Source of the DNA: Cordilura impudica
Lineage: Eukaryota; Arthropoda; Insecta; Diptera; Scathophagidae
Direction: 5' to 3'
Length of the DNA: 64,000 nucleotides
Assembly (NCBI GenBank): GCA_963682025.1
Contig: OY821520.1
Coordinates: 236,455,530 to 236,519,529 of the forward strand
The notes beneath the pieces were generated by a model. The model had not been told where the DNA came from, searched no databases, and was given only the letters and a program-made list of their open reading frames with translations. The first letter of the stretch is position 1; every line of letters begins with the position of its first letter. This document shows positions 55,303-64,000 of this stretch, piece after piece. Made by a program: the position numbers and the translations under genes.

Positions 55303-56949
55303 TACATTCAAATTTCTTTTGGGGGTTCTACTTTTGACTAAAGTAAAGACTATTATAAGCTAACTACTATTTGATTTTAATTAAGTCAACTTATAGCCAA
55401 CTATAATATATAAAATATAATTAGTTTGTACCTAACTATAAATTAGCCAACTTTAAACTTAAAAGTCATGCAGAGTCGGACAATTGACTACCGCCTACCG
55501 CCTAGGACATCGCAATGTTAAAATAGTCAGTTTGCTTCATTGAAAGTAATCCAACTATCAACCACCACTAGTTGCGTAAAAGTAAGATATAAGTGCATTA
55601 AAAGTTAGTTGAGTTAGCATAACATATGTTAAGCTGTGAGCCGTAAGACAAATCGGTGTGACTTATGCATTGCATTGATGAAAAAATTATGTTATAAAAT
55701 TGTTTCGGCTAATTCAACAACCCTTTGCTGTAGAACGACAAAAATTTCACAATATAAACGTATAACATATACATAATTCAACAACCCTACAAGTATAACC
55801 AGAGTCCGTGCAGTTGTTTGCTATAAGTGATACATAGATGACGCTTCCTGTTTGATTTTAGAAAAGTGACATAAAAAAACTTTAATTACTAGATGTTTAC
55901 ACATCTCCCCTGTGATCGGACTCACATGAATTTTTTTTCCTTTTATGACTTTTTACCGCTATAATTAATGCAGATATAAGTGGTCGCTAATATGACCGGA
56001 CATTATTCTTGTAGCTCCTACTTTTAATACTTTTCTTCCTTAACTTAATATTTACAAAACCAACACCAACACCATTTTAATCAACCCTAAATATACGGGT
56101 CCCTTAATTTTACATCCTCTCTATAACATATCCAAGTTTCAGAGTGATCTGAGGGCGCCATTCAGGATACCTTGTATGAAAGAAATTTTGGAATCTGTAT
56201 GTTAACTTTCGTGTTGCAAAAAAATATTGATATCGTTTAATAACGTTGATATCGCGGAAAAATTTTTTTTTCCCTTTATTTTGAGTAAATTGCATTTAAA
56301 GTTGCTACTAAAAAATACATAAAATTATACAATGCTATGTGTGTGTTTATTAAATTTGTTAATGTGTTTGTTATCTTCATTCACAATAATAATAAAGTTC
56401 TTAGAATGTGGTATAAAAAAAATATGTTGGATGTAGGTAAGTCGCTTTTGCAGCTTTATCTGCAGCTTCGTTCTCTGCTATGCCGATGTGGCTTGGTAGC
56501 CATAGTAATTTCTCTTTGTTTATCATTTGAATTTATCATTTCTTGTTTAACAGAAATAGTTTGTTTATCATTTGTTGTTTAATCTATAATATTAATAGGC
56601 TAGGCGATTTCTTGTGACCGATGTTTTGTTCTGCCGTTTTATTCCGATTTTTACCAAACGCATATTATTTGAGAGGTATTTCTTTTTAGTCGATTTGCAG
56701 ATTTACAGATTTTTGAATTTTTTCCTTTATTTTGAGTAAATTGTGTTTAAAGTTGCTACTAACACATACATAAAATTATACAATGCCATGTGTGTGTTTA
56801 TTAAATTTGTCAATGTGTTTGTAATAAAAATGAGTTTGTTTTTTGTGTTGATTTGTGAATTCGCTATAATTGATTAGCATACCTTTAGTGTCTTTATAGA
56901 ATGAAAAAATAAAATTTCCTAGAATTTGCACTCGAATTTCGAGGGCTGG
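55303..56949. other. Intronic DNA with repeat pieces
   Basis: 55690-55915 is the inverted copy of the 9880-10090 repeat. A ~90-bp block (GAGTAAATTG...TTAAAGTTGCTACTAA...CATACATAAAATTATACAATG) occurs twice, at ~56281 and ~56738. No gene recognised. Confidence 0.5.
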
Positions 56950-57791
56950 AATCTGCTAGTTACAATAATTGGTTTATGGAATCTAATATTTCTGTGATGT
57001 CTTCATCTTCAAGTTCTTCTTGGCTCTGACATTTTTCTGACGATCGCCTTTTATCAACGACATCGTTCGTGTAACAGCACCCATTTTTCAATTTCAAACA
57101 TTCTTTTATACGTATTACAGAACATAACAACTCGGATTTTATTCTGTTCAAAGTTTGCTTTTAACTAAAACGTTCAACTTCAGCTTTTGAGAAAGAAAAA
57201 ACTAATAAAGACAATACAAATATTGATAACTCTTTAAATGGATTTAACTTCAATCCATAAAGAGGTTGTATTCAGTGTTGTACCCCAATATTGTTCTGTG
57301 TTATAACTCCATTGGATTTGAATTTTTTCTGTTTCAGATGATCTAAATTTAAACTCTTCTAATATATTGTTTATCGGTTCTTTTACCCGGTTTAATGTGT
57401 TTTGTATTGAAAATTTTGGCATTTTTTTAATACAATAATATTTTTTGGCAATCGACTTTTTAATTCATTTAAAATTGTTGTTGGTGTTTACATTCCTCTA
57501 TTTCAAAATGTTTTGTTATATTTGTTGAAAGAAACGAGCAGAGTGGTAAAAAGAGTAGTACACAAAATTATCGTATTACACTTTGAGATATTAAAACATA
57601 TCAATACTGTTAAAATTAAAATTGTATATTCAAAATTAATGAAAAAAATCAAAAAAAAAAAATGCTAAAAGCAACTTTTTATTAATAAAAGATGCTAAGC
57701 TAGCATCTAGCATTTTTTCATAAATTTTGGATGCTAAACGACAAAAAAAAGTTGCTAAATCTAAATCTAAAATGCTAAAATGGCAACACTG
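56950..57791 (-). pseudogene. Truncated second copy of the 45.2-kb hAT
   Basis: Matches 45570-46435 closely: the same C-terminal transposase pieces (SELLCSVIRIKECLKLKN, then AEVERF-type block, then MPKFSIQNTLNRVKEPINNI) and the right end ATGGCAACACTG at 57791. The left end is missing beyond ACAATAATTGGTTTATGG. The two copies differ by small indels, including loss of the ATATTGTAAG stretch. Confidence 0.8.
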
Positions 57792-58881
57792 CTCCGCACC
57801 GGTCGATCTGATTGTCTATCTTATGTTTCCATATTTGTACAATATTGCTGTGGTGAATTCGAATATTGTAAACAGAAAACATGTTATTGATAATTGTAGA
57901 AATTATTAAAAAAAAAAATCAAAAATTTACTTAAACTAAAGAAATAGTAAAAAGAAATAGATAACTCTACCTTGTATAAGGCATCCCTTGTTGGTAATCT
58001 GATCTGAAAGTGCGGCTCTGACAAAGTGCTCTAAAAATCTGCAGTCATAAACAGAAGGTTACTATGAACAAATCATTTAACTGTTAAAGTCCAAAGCGAA
58101 AACTTTTATCGGTCGTTATCTGTTAATTAATATTTATGATTTGGTTTTTATATGTTGTTTTTATGCATTTAATGAAAAACTGTAGCATAAATATGCTAAC
58201 GAGCATGAACGAGATTATAAGAAGACCTAGCAGCATAATGATAGTTATTTGTCATTAAAGTGGGGTGGACAATGTTCGACCTTGTTTTATATACATATAT
58301 ATTTTTTTGTTTGTCTATCTAAATTATAAAAAAAAAAATTTTACGTTACCTACATCTATGTATGAAGTACACACCGAGGAAAAGAACTATACAAACAACT
58401 ATATAAATAAAAACAAAACAACAGATTAAAACACAACTACATATTTTAAGAAGACACAGAAAAGACTAGATAAAAAACAATGCAACAAAACTAAACTTGT
58501 ATGACTATAGTGTTGTCAATTTAGTTTGTAATTATTTAGATACAAAACTGCTTAAAGGAAATTTAGACCTTTTTTGAGTAACATATATTTTTCGTTAAAG
58601 TAAATAATTGCATTATATAATTGTGAACTTGTTGGTGTTTAATTGTTTATTGTAAAAAATAAATCAATTTAATATTAATCACATGACATTTTGTACTAAA
58701 AGAACCCACGTTTTCGCATATTTGAGAACGAGTGAGGAGTTAAAAACAGGATACCCAAAAAGCTACACAGATTTACGTAAGCAAATTAAAACAGAGTTAT
58801 TTCAGAATCGATTTTACAACTCCAAAAGGAATATATTTTGAAAAAACTACCTGTTTTCCAAAAAAAATATACTAGTAGGTA
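57792..58881. other. Intronic AT-rich DNA
   Basis: No gene or transposon end recognised until the Tc1-like element at 58882. Confidence 0.4.
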
Positions 58882-60526
58882 CTGTGAGCGTCAAAATAAA
58901 GTAAACAATTTTTAATCTTTAAATTATCTTATAACAAAATTATTATTGACTTACGATAAAAAGTAATATTGCAGAGTTTAGTACTATACCATTTAGAGAC
59001 TGACTACCATAAAACATGAAATCAAATCAATTGGGAATATTGCACAAATCTCGCGAAAGTGGAAATGCATCAGATTTTACGCGTCAAAAAAAAGTAAACA
59101 GTGGTAACACTTATTTACGCTTTTTTATATTTCGGGGAAGAACGTAAACTTTTTGTAACAAATGTGTACTGATCACATGTTCTAATTTACTAAAAATCAT
59201 TTGAAGTTGATTTGTACTAATTAATAATAGCTAAAGAGATGTAAAGCAAATATCCTCACTATGGGAAAGCAGCTATCGGTTTATATTTTAGATTAAAAAG
59301 AAAATGTAAATCTTTGCGTGAAATTGGCGAAATTGTGGGTAGGAACCACTGCACAATAAAAAAAAGTAGTTGATGAATACGCCAAACACCACCAGGTTGA
59401 AGATTTAACGAGATCTGGACTCCCAAAGCTGCTTAGTGGTACTGAAGTTAGAGCTGTAGTAAGAGAAGTAAAGACATATCCAGCCTAAAGTGCAGTTAAA
59501 TTATCAGAACACATAACGCAGACATCAGGCAAACCAGTAAGTTCGAGTACAGTAAGGAGATCGCTTCACAAAAATGGTCTACATGGAAGGATACCATGCA
59601 AGAAACCACACATATCCAAGGCGAATCAGAGCAATCTAATGAATTTCGATAGAAAGTAGAAAAATTAGGTTCTATCTTTGTGGGAAAGCATACTATATAC
59701 AGATAAGAAATTCGAAATTTTCGGCGCGAAAAAGCCTCCAAAAATATGGCGTGCTAAGAATGAAACACGCAAAGAAAAGTGTGTTACCAAAACTGTTATA
59801 TACAGTGGGGTTCAGTTTTGTTTTGGGGCTATATGGCGGGAACAGGTGTTGGTAATTATGTTTTTATTTACTCCACTATGACCCAAATAGATTACTTAGC
59901 CATTTTGAAGGACCTAGCGTCGAGAAATAAGGCATGGCTGGAAATAGGATCTCCCAACAGAACAACGATCTAAAGCTTACATCTAAAATTGTGAAAGAGT
60001 GGCTACTGTACCGGACTCCTAAGACACCTGATCAACCCTCGCAGTCCCCGGACCTTAACCCAAGCGTGCATCTGTGGGAAAATCTTGACAGAAAAATAGG
60101 TCGAAGGGCTTTTTCGAGCAAGGCAAGTTAAGAGATGCCTCAAAAGAAAGAATGGAGCATAATCTTCCCTGATATAACAAAAAAATTGTCGAGTCGCTGC
60201 CTAGAAGACTACATAAGGGGCTTAAGGCCAAATGAAAATAAACCAAATATTAAAAAATTTTAAAAGTTTACTTTTTGTATTGAAGCTCTGTTACCTTTTC
60301 TTTGCTGTTTACTTTTTTTTGACGCGTAAAATTTGGTCATTTTCTAAATAAAGTGCATTTATTTCTGTTTTGTAATGCATCTGTTTAATTTTTTTATTGA
60401 GTTCAGCTATAATTAAATAATTCTTGAATTCCCTATATTTATTTTAGATTTTATTTTAATTACTTCATTTTAATAAAACTTTTAATATGAGGAACTAAGG
60501 TGTTTACTTTATTTTGACGATCACAG
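58882..60526 (+). mobile_element. Tc1-like transposon with IR/DR-type ends
   Basis: Ends CTGTGAGCGTCAAAATAAAG and (right, complement) CTGTGATCGTCAAAATAAAG, flanked by TA (58880-58881 and 60527-60528). Inner direct copies of the end (GCGTCAAAAAAAAGTAAACA at ~59083; TGTTTACTTTTTTTTGACGC-like at ~60307) give an IR/DR layout with ~220-bp inverted repeats. Confidence 0.88.
59262..60230 (+). pseudogene. Tc1 family transposase, degraded
   Basis: Pieces in several frames: HTH part (59275-59400), EDLTRSGLPKLLSGTEVRAV, SGKPVSSSTVRRSLHKNGLH, ILYTDKKFEIFG (first Asp, ~59690), a Tc1 'GVQF.FGAIW' block (~59810), QSPDLNPSVHLWENLDRKIG (Glu normally after NP.E is replaced, ~60060). Many stops. The altered SPDLNP.E block means the catalytic Glu itself is not preserved. 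Confidence 0.8.
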
Positions 60527-60528
60527 TA

Positions 60529-61143
60529 AGTGTGATTATTAATTTTACCTTCTATTATCTTTCATGAAAAAAATAAACATATAAATCGCTGAATTAGCAT
60601 TACTGTTTGTTCAGTTTTGTTCAGTTGTGCTGAATAGTAAAGGTGGTAGTAGTTGTTTTTGTTTTCCACTCAGTGTTCTGCATTGAAAATTGTATTTTTT
60701 TTTACTCATTGAAGGATTCACACAATTTAGGGTCGTTGATACTTGCATTATTGAAAATTAACAATAATTTTTGCTGTTGAAGAAAACTTATTTTTGAACT
60801 AGAAATTGTGATGAAAAACGACTTATCAAAATTACCAAAAACCAAATTATGATTGCTCAATAACAAAAGACAAGACAAGGCAAAGCAAACAAAAACAAAT
60901 ATGAAACCATTTTTATTTAATCTCTCATCCCATACATAACACCTGGCAACCATCATGCCATAAAATAAATATAACGAAAATGGAATTATAAGGGCAAATA
61001 CAAGTAAACGAAAAAATATCGTATGCAATTAAGCCTACCAAGTAGTAGAGACTACCAATAGTGGCAGCTGCTTTGCAAAACCATATGTAAAACAAAAATT
61101 TGTTTCAATATTGTAATTTGTTTTTTTTATTGTTAAAACTTAC
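60529..61143. other. Rcd-1 intron 1, donor side
   Basis: AT-rich intron next to the exon 1 donor. A 108-codon minus-strand frame (60702-61028) is hydrophobic and without recognised domain; not called. Confidence 0.4.
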
Positions 61144-61197
61144 CTTTTCCTGCTCACTTTGTGGAGTCATACACGCGGGACTAGGCTGAGCACTCAT
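61144..61197 (-). CDS. Rcd-1: Rcd-1/CNOT9, exon 1 (start codon exon)
   Basis: Eighteen codons, MSAQPSPACMTPQSEQEK, ending exactly at a GTAAGT donor (61143 downwards), phase 0. Exon 2 at 17394 begins in phase 0 with VFQWINEL, and the joined [10 protein letters not shown] matches the conserved CNOT9 N-terminus (human: EK-IYQWINEL). Position, phase, strand and sequence together make this the first coding exon, 43.7 kb from exon 2. The ATG is preceded by AAATTTATA-type AT-rich 5' UTR sequence on the minus strand; no TATA box or initiator could be fixed. Confidence 0.88.
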
Positions 61198-61805
61198 TAT
61201 AAATCACGCCTTTTTCTTTACCAACTTTATTTTAGAGAAACACAATTTTGTGTAATTAATTGCTTTATTTTTTCTACGTATTATAATTCTCTGGCTTTGC
61301 TTTTTTTTTGTTGTGTTTCACCTATAAAAATAATTTATTCAAATTATCACCAATTTCTTTAAATCACAATTTATTTCTTTTTTTATATTTATCCGTAACC
61401 CTCATAAAAAAATAATTTATTTTCCTATTTTTTTTCTTTGTTCTTCAAGTGTGTATTTAATTTCATGCACGTAGTCTTAATTTTTTTCACGAAGACGCCA
61501 TACAAAAAATTATGCCACTTTTCAATGGAATATTTTAGTAATTTTCCAGGCAAAACTTACTGTGATTTTAATAATTTAAGAAAACTTAATACTTTCAAAT
61601 TACTTTTTTATATTTTTGAATAGATTTTCACTGGTTTATATATATTAAAATCACAATTATATATTTTTTCTTATAAAGAGTTTCACTTTTTCACAGACGA
61701 GATCTTTTTTACGAATATTTCTATTTTCGCTTTGCTGCTTACAATGCTTCTTCTTTTTTGTTCGTGCTATGCGCAAATGTCATATGTTATTTGCTGAATA
61801 TATGA
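61198..61805. other. Rcd-1 upstream region
   Basis: Putative 5' UTR and promoter of Rcd-1, T-rich on the plus strand. No clear core promoter motif recognised. Confidence 0.35.
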
Positions 61806-62397
61806 ATGAAACACATAGACAACAGCGGCTACACGAACACACGACTGCAAATGCTGCTGGCTGCAATTGTAGTCGTGTAGTCAGCTACTTATTTTTTTTG
61901 AAAACGACAGCAACATATAACATCAATATAAACAGCTGTTTTTATACAAAAGCATTTTTATTTCAGTAGTGCCAATTATATTTTTTTTACTTTATTAAAA
62001 TAGAAAAACATGCATGAGTCTATATAAACTTGACTTCAATATACAATTGCTTATATATAATGCATTAATATAACGTAAAAATAAATAAATACATTTACTT
62101 AACCCCTTTTGATTATTAATGGAATTATTATAGCACTTCTTTTTGCGATTAATTTTTTTAACAAAATATAATATTTCGTAGCACTAATATCTTTTACATA
62201 TTTTGTTATATTGTCAACACTATTTTTGTTTTGTAGTCAACGAAAATAGAAATTAGACTAAGTTGACTACAGCAGCAAAAGCGGTCGTGTAGTTGTGTAG
62301 CTGTGTTGGTGTCAAAATAATCGTTTTCATATAAACGTGTGTTGTTTATTTTTGACAGGCTGCGTTCGTGTAGCCGCTGTCGTCTATGTGTTTCATG
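61806..62397. mobile_element. Fold-back/MITE-like element between divergent starts
   Basis: Inverted ends: ATGAAACACATAGACAACAG followed by CGGCTACACGAAC on the left (61806-61840), and the complementary CGTTCGTGTAGCCGCTGTC and CTATGTGTTTCAT on the right (62363-62397). About 35 bp with a few mismatches. Inner GTCGTGTAGT-type motifs recur on both sides. No clear target duplication seen, so class is uncertain. Confidence 0.6.
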
Positions 62398-62765
62398 CAA
62401 TAGTGTTCAAAAAAACATGCAGCGTTGCATTTCATACATGTACGATACATCACATGTACACCACAGGTGTATTTATTTAAGGGCATTATACATTTATTAA
62501 ACGCTTGACATCAAGCTCGTGTATGTGTGCTTGACGTTGGCATATACATTTGCTGTACAACCTGTACAGCACAGCCTAACACAGTCGTGACAACTTGACA
62601 GCTGTCAAAAAAGTAAACACGAACCGTATGGCTTTGTTTACCTTTTTTTTTCTTAGAATTGCTCTAACAAATTTGAGAAAGAGATTAAAAATAAAATATA
62701 CAAAATATAATGTGTGCAAGTGAACAGCTACACATGTTTGTAACCAGCATAAAAAAAGAATAATA

Positions 62766-62777
62766 ATGGAAAAAATA
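62766..62777 (+). CDS. Possible first exon of a divergent gene
   Basis: ATG-GAA-AAA-ATA (MEKI) followed directly by a consensus GTGAGT donor. It joins in phase with the exon at 62902 through a 124-bp intron. Short first exons are common in flies, but four codons alone prove little; the support is the phase and splice consensus. Confidence 0.35.
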
Positions 62778-62901
62778 GTGAGTATTTGCTATTGATAAAC
62801 ATTTAAAAAACATTAATAATATCGAATTATCTGTTTTGATATAAAAATATATATAAAAGGTGTATATTAAAACCCATAGCTTGTGATTTGTTTTACGTAA
62901 G

Positions 62902-63504
62902 ACAATTAGATTCAAGACTACTCAAGCCAGGGCCGAAGGAAAAGCAAATATTACTATTGCTGGCACAACAAAAGGCGGCCAAGAAGGAAGAAGCAAAACA
63001 ACGATGATGAACAATATGAAGATGCTGGATAATGTAGCCGGCATGCTGGATGGTGAAGATTCGAAATTTTTGCAATTGAAAAGAGGCAAAAACAACGAAA
63101 CGTAAACATGCTGCTGGTGAAGAAAGTAAACATGATATTAAGAATTGTTTCCGTTTTGTGTTTGCCAATGATAAAAAGCTTCACATGACTCTTTTCACAA
63201 TATGTACGTCGCGTTAATCATTTAATCAACGCCAAAAACAACAATTTCAACTTGGAATGTATAACTTGTTTGTGGGCTTTGAAGATAAAAAAATGTTTAT
63301 GTAGATGCAGAGAAAGAAAATGAATTGAAACAAAAGAAGTTGGAGGCTCATCGTAAACGTTTGTTGAGTTTATCGAAAAAGGAACGCATACAACATAAAA
63401 AGTTGGCTGAGTTAAAATAGGAGTTGGATGAGACAAAAGCCAATTCTAAGGTTTTGAGTGACATTTTGGAGGGTTTTGCTGATGCTTGTAAAAATTTGTT
63501 TTAA
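62902..63504 (+). pseudogene. Unrecognised gene or gene remnant, frameshifted
   Basis: After acceptor TTTTACGTAAG an open frame reads TIRFKTTQARAEGKANITIA and later MLDNVAGMLDGEDSKFLQLK, stopping at 63103. Further coding-like pieces follow in shifted frames: KRKHAAGEESKHDIKNCFRF, then KKLEAHRKRLLSLSKKERIQ (Lys/Arg-rich, coiled-coil-like) and VLSDILEGFADACKNLF with a TAA at 63502-63504. Two or three frame breaks and an internal TAG suggest a recent pseudogene, or introns I cannot place. I do not recognise the family. Confidence 0.45.
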
Positions 63505-63560
63505 GACAATTGCATACAATACTACTCAACCCAGGGCCGAAAGGAAGTAATCACAAATTA
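63495..63560 (+). repeat. Second copy of the exon start at 62890-62945
   Basis: TTTGTTTTAAGACAATT and TACTCAACCCAGGGCCGAA repeat the acceptor and first codons at 62888-62945 (TTTGTTTTACGTAAGACAAT, TACTCAAGCCAGGGCCGAA). This is a diverged direct repeat about 604 bp apart that includes the splice-acceptor region. After it, 63561-64000 holds nothing recognised. Confidence 0.6.
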
Positions 63561-64000
63561 CTATAGCTAAGCTAACCATTGGTCCAGTTGCTGGTGACGA
63601 AACTTTTTGCAAGTTGAATTGTGGTATTGTATTATTGTTTTTGATTATGACTTGCATGTAGAGTTCGTGTAATGCTTCTCATCGTAATTTGTCTGGTAAT
63701 ATTCCCATCACATTGGGTACTATACCGTTAGCTTCATACATAAAACATTAATTTTCTACTTTTTTATTCCTGTAAGTAGACGGACTTGTACACCTTGGAA
63801 TGAAGTTAATGGAGGATTTAATTTTGATAAAAGTAAATAGAAGCAACAAAATCAATACGAATAGAAAAAATGTAAGTTGGTGCAATTGGCGGTATGGTCA
63901 GAGTGGAATTATGTTTTTAATTTAATAAAATATGTGAATTATATTTCAAACAGCTCGAAAGCAAATAAATCTTAGTAGGAGAGAACGACCAACCATTAGA

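Noticed and set aside
60702..61028. 108-codon hydrophobic minus-strand frame upstream of the Rcd-1 donor
   Set aside because: Intronic, AT-driven hydrophobic composition, no domain, no splice support.

Overview
The window is AT-rich, intron-bearing nuclear DNA from an insect, most likely a higher fly. A calyptrate fly such as a blowfly or house-fly relative is plausible, but the sequence alone does not prove it. The evidence is a highly conserved Rcd-1/CNOT9 gene with GT-AG introns, and a transposon load typical of Diptera: Ty3/gypsy, LOA/I-like LINEs, Tc1/mariner, hAT, pogo, and DINE-1/mini-me-like elements with (GACG)n or (GTCT)n tracts. There are no operons, CRISPR arrays or other prokaryotic features.

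The only confidently functional host gene is Rcd-1 (CCR4-NOT subunit 9) on the minus strand. Exon 1 (MSAQPSPACMTPQSEQEK) is at 61144-61197, exon 2 at 17014-17394 and exon 3 at 16748-16942. All junctions are GT-AG and in phase. Intron 1 is therefore about 43.7 kb and intron 2 only 71 bp. The last ~90 codons are not in the window, so the next intron runs at least 16.7 kb to the left edge. Almost everything else lies in these introns. A second possible gene, now broken, starts at 62766 on the plus strand, divergent from Rcd-1.

Layout. 1-6422: 3' part of a Ty3/gypsy element (gag end, pol, an extra ORF3, polypurine tract, 1.4-kb LTR). 6765-8335: pogo/Tigger-like transposase remnant split by a DINE-like element. 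8341-9843: Tc1-like element. 10115-16119: recent tandem duplication in which one copy carries a DINE-like insertion and the other preserves the empty site. 16748-17394: Rcd-1 exons 3 and 2. 19500-21290: DINE-like copy abutting a Tc1 remnant. 22481-25206 and 30688-32558: two DINE-like elements in opposite orientation, each with a long C-depleted array; the first also holds a tRNA-derived SINE. 25290-30000: lone satellite monomer, DINE-like piece, LINE fragment and mariner/Tc1 fossils. 33166-37312: three DINE-like copies, one with a nearly intact mariner-type element. 39240-43490: LINE nested in LINE, then a ~176-bp satellite. 45218-46996: hAT element and MITE. 49690-51632: split DUF4806-like gene remnant with a transposon in its last intron. 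51774-55294: full-length hAT containing a DINE-like copy. 56950-57791: truncated hAT. 58882-60526: Tc1-like element. 61806-62397: fold-back element between the divergent starts.

Intact flanking duplications or empty sites fix the ends and the order of many insertions. The DINE-like families share one end architecture: ACAAGTAAGA, then a short palindrome, then GATACCCT at the 5' side, and AGGGTATA at the 3' side. They are the main force inflating this locus.
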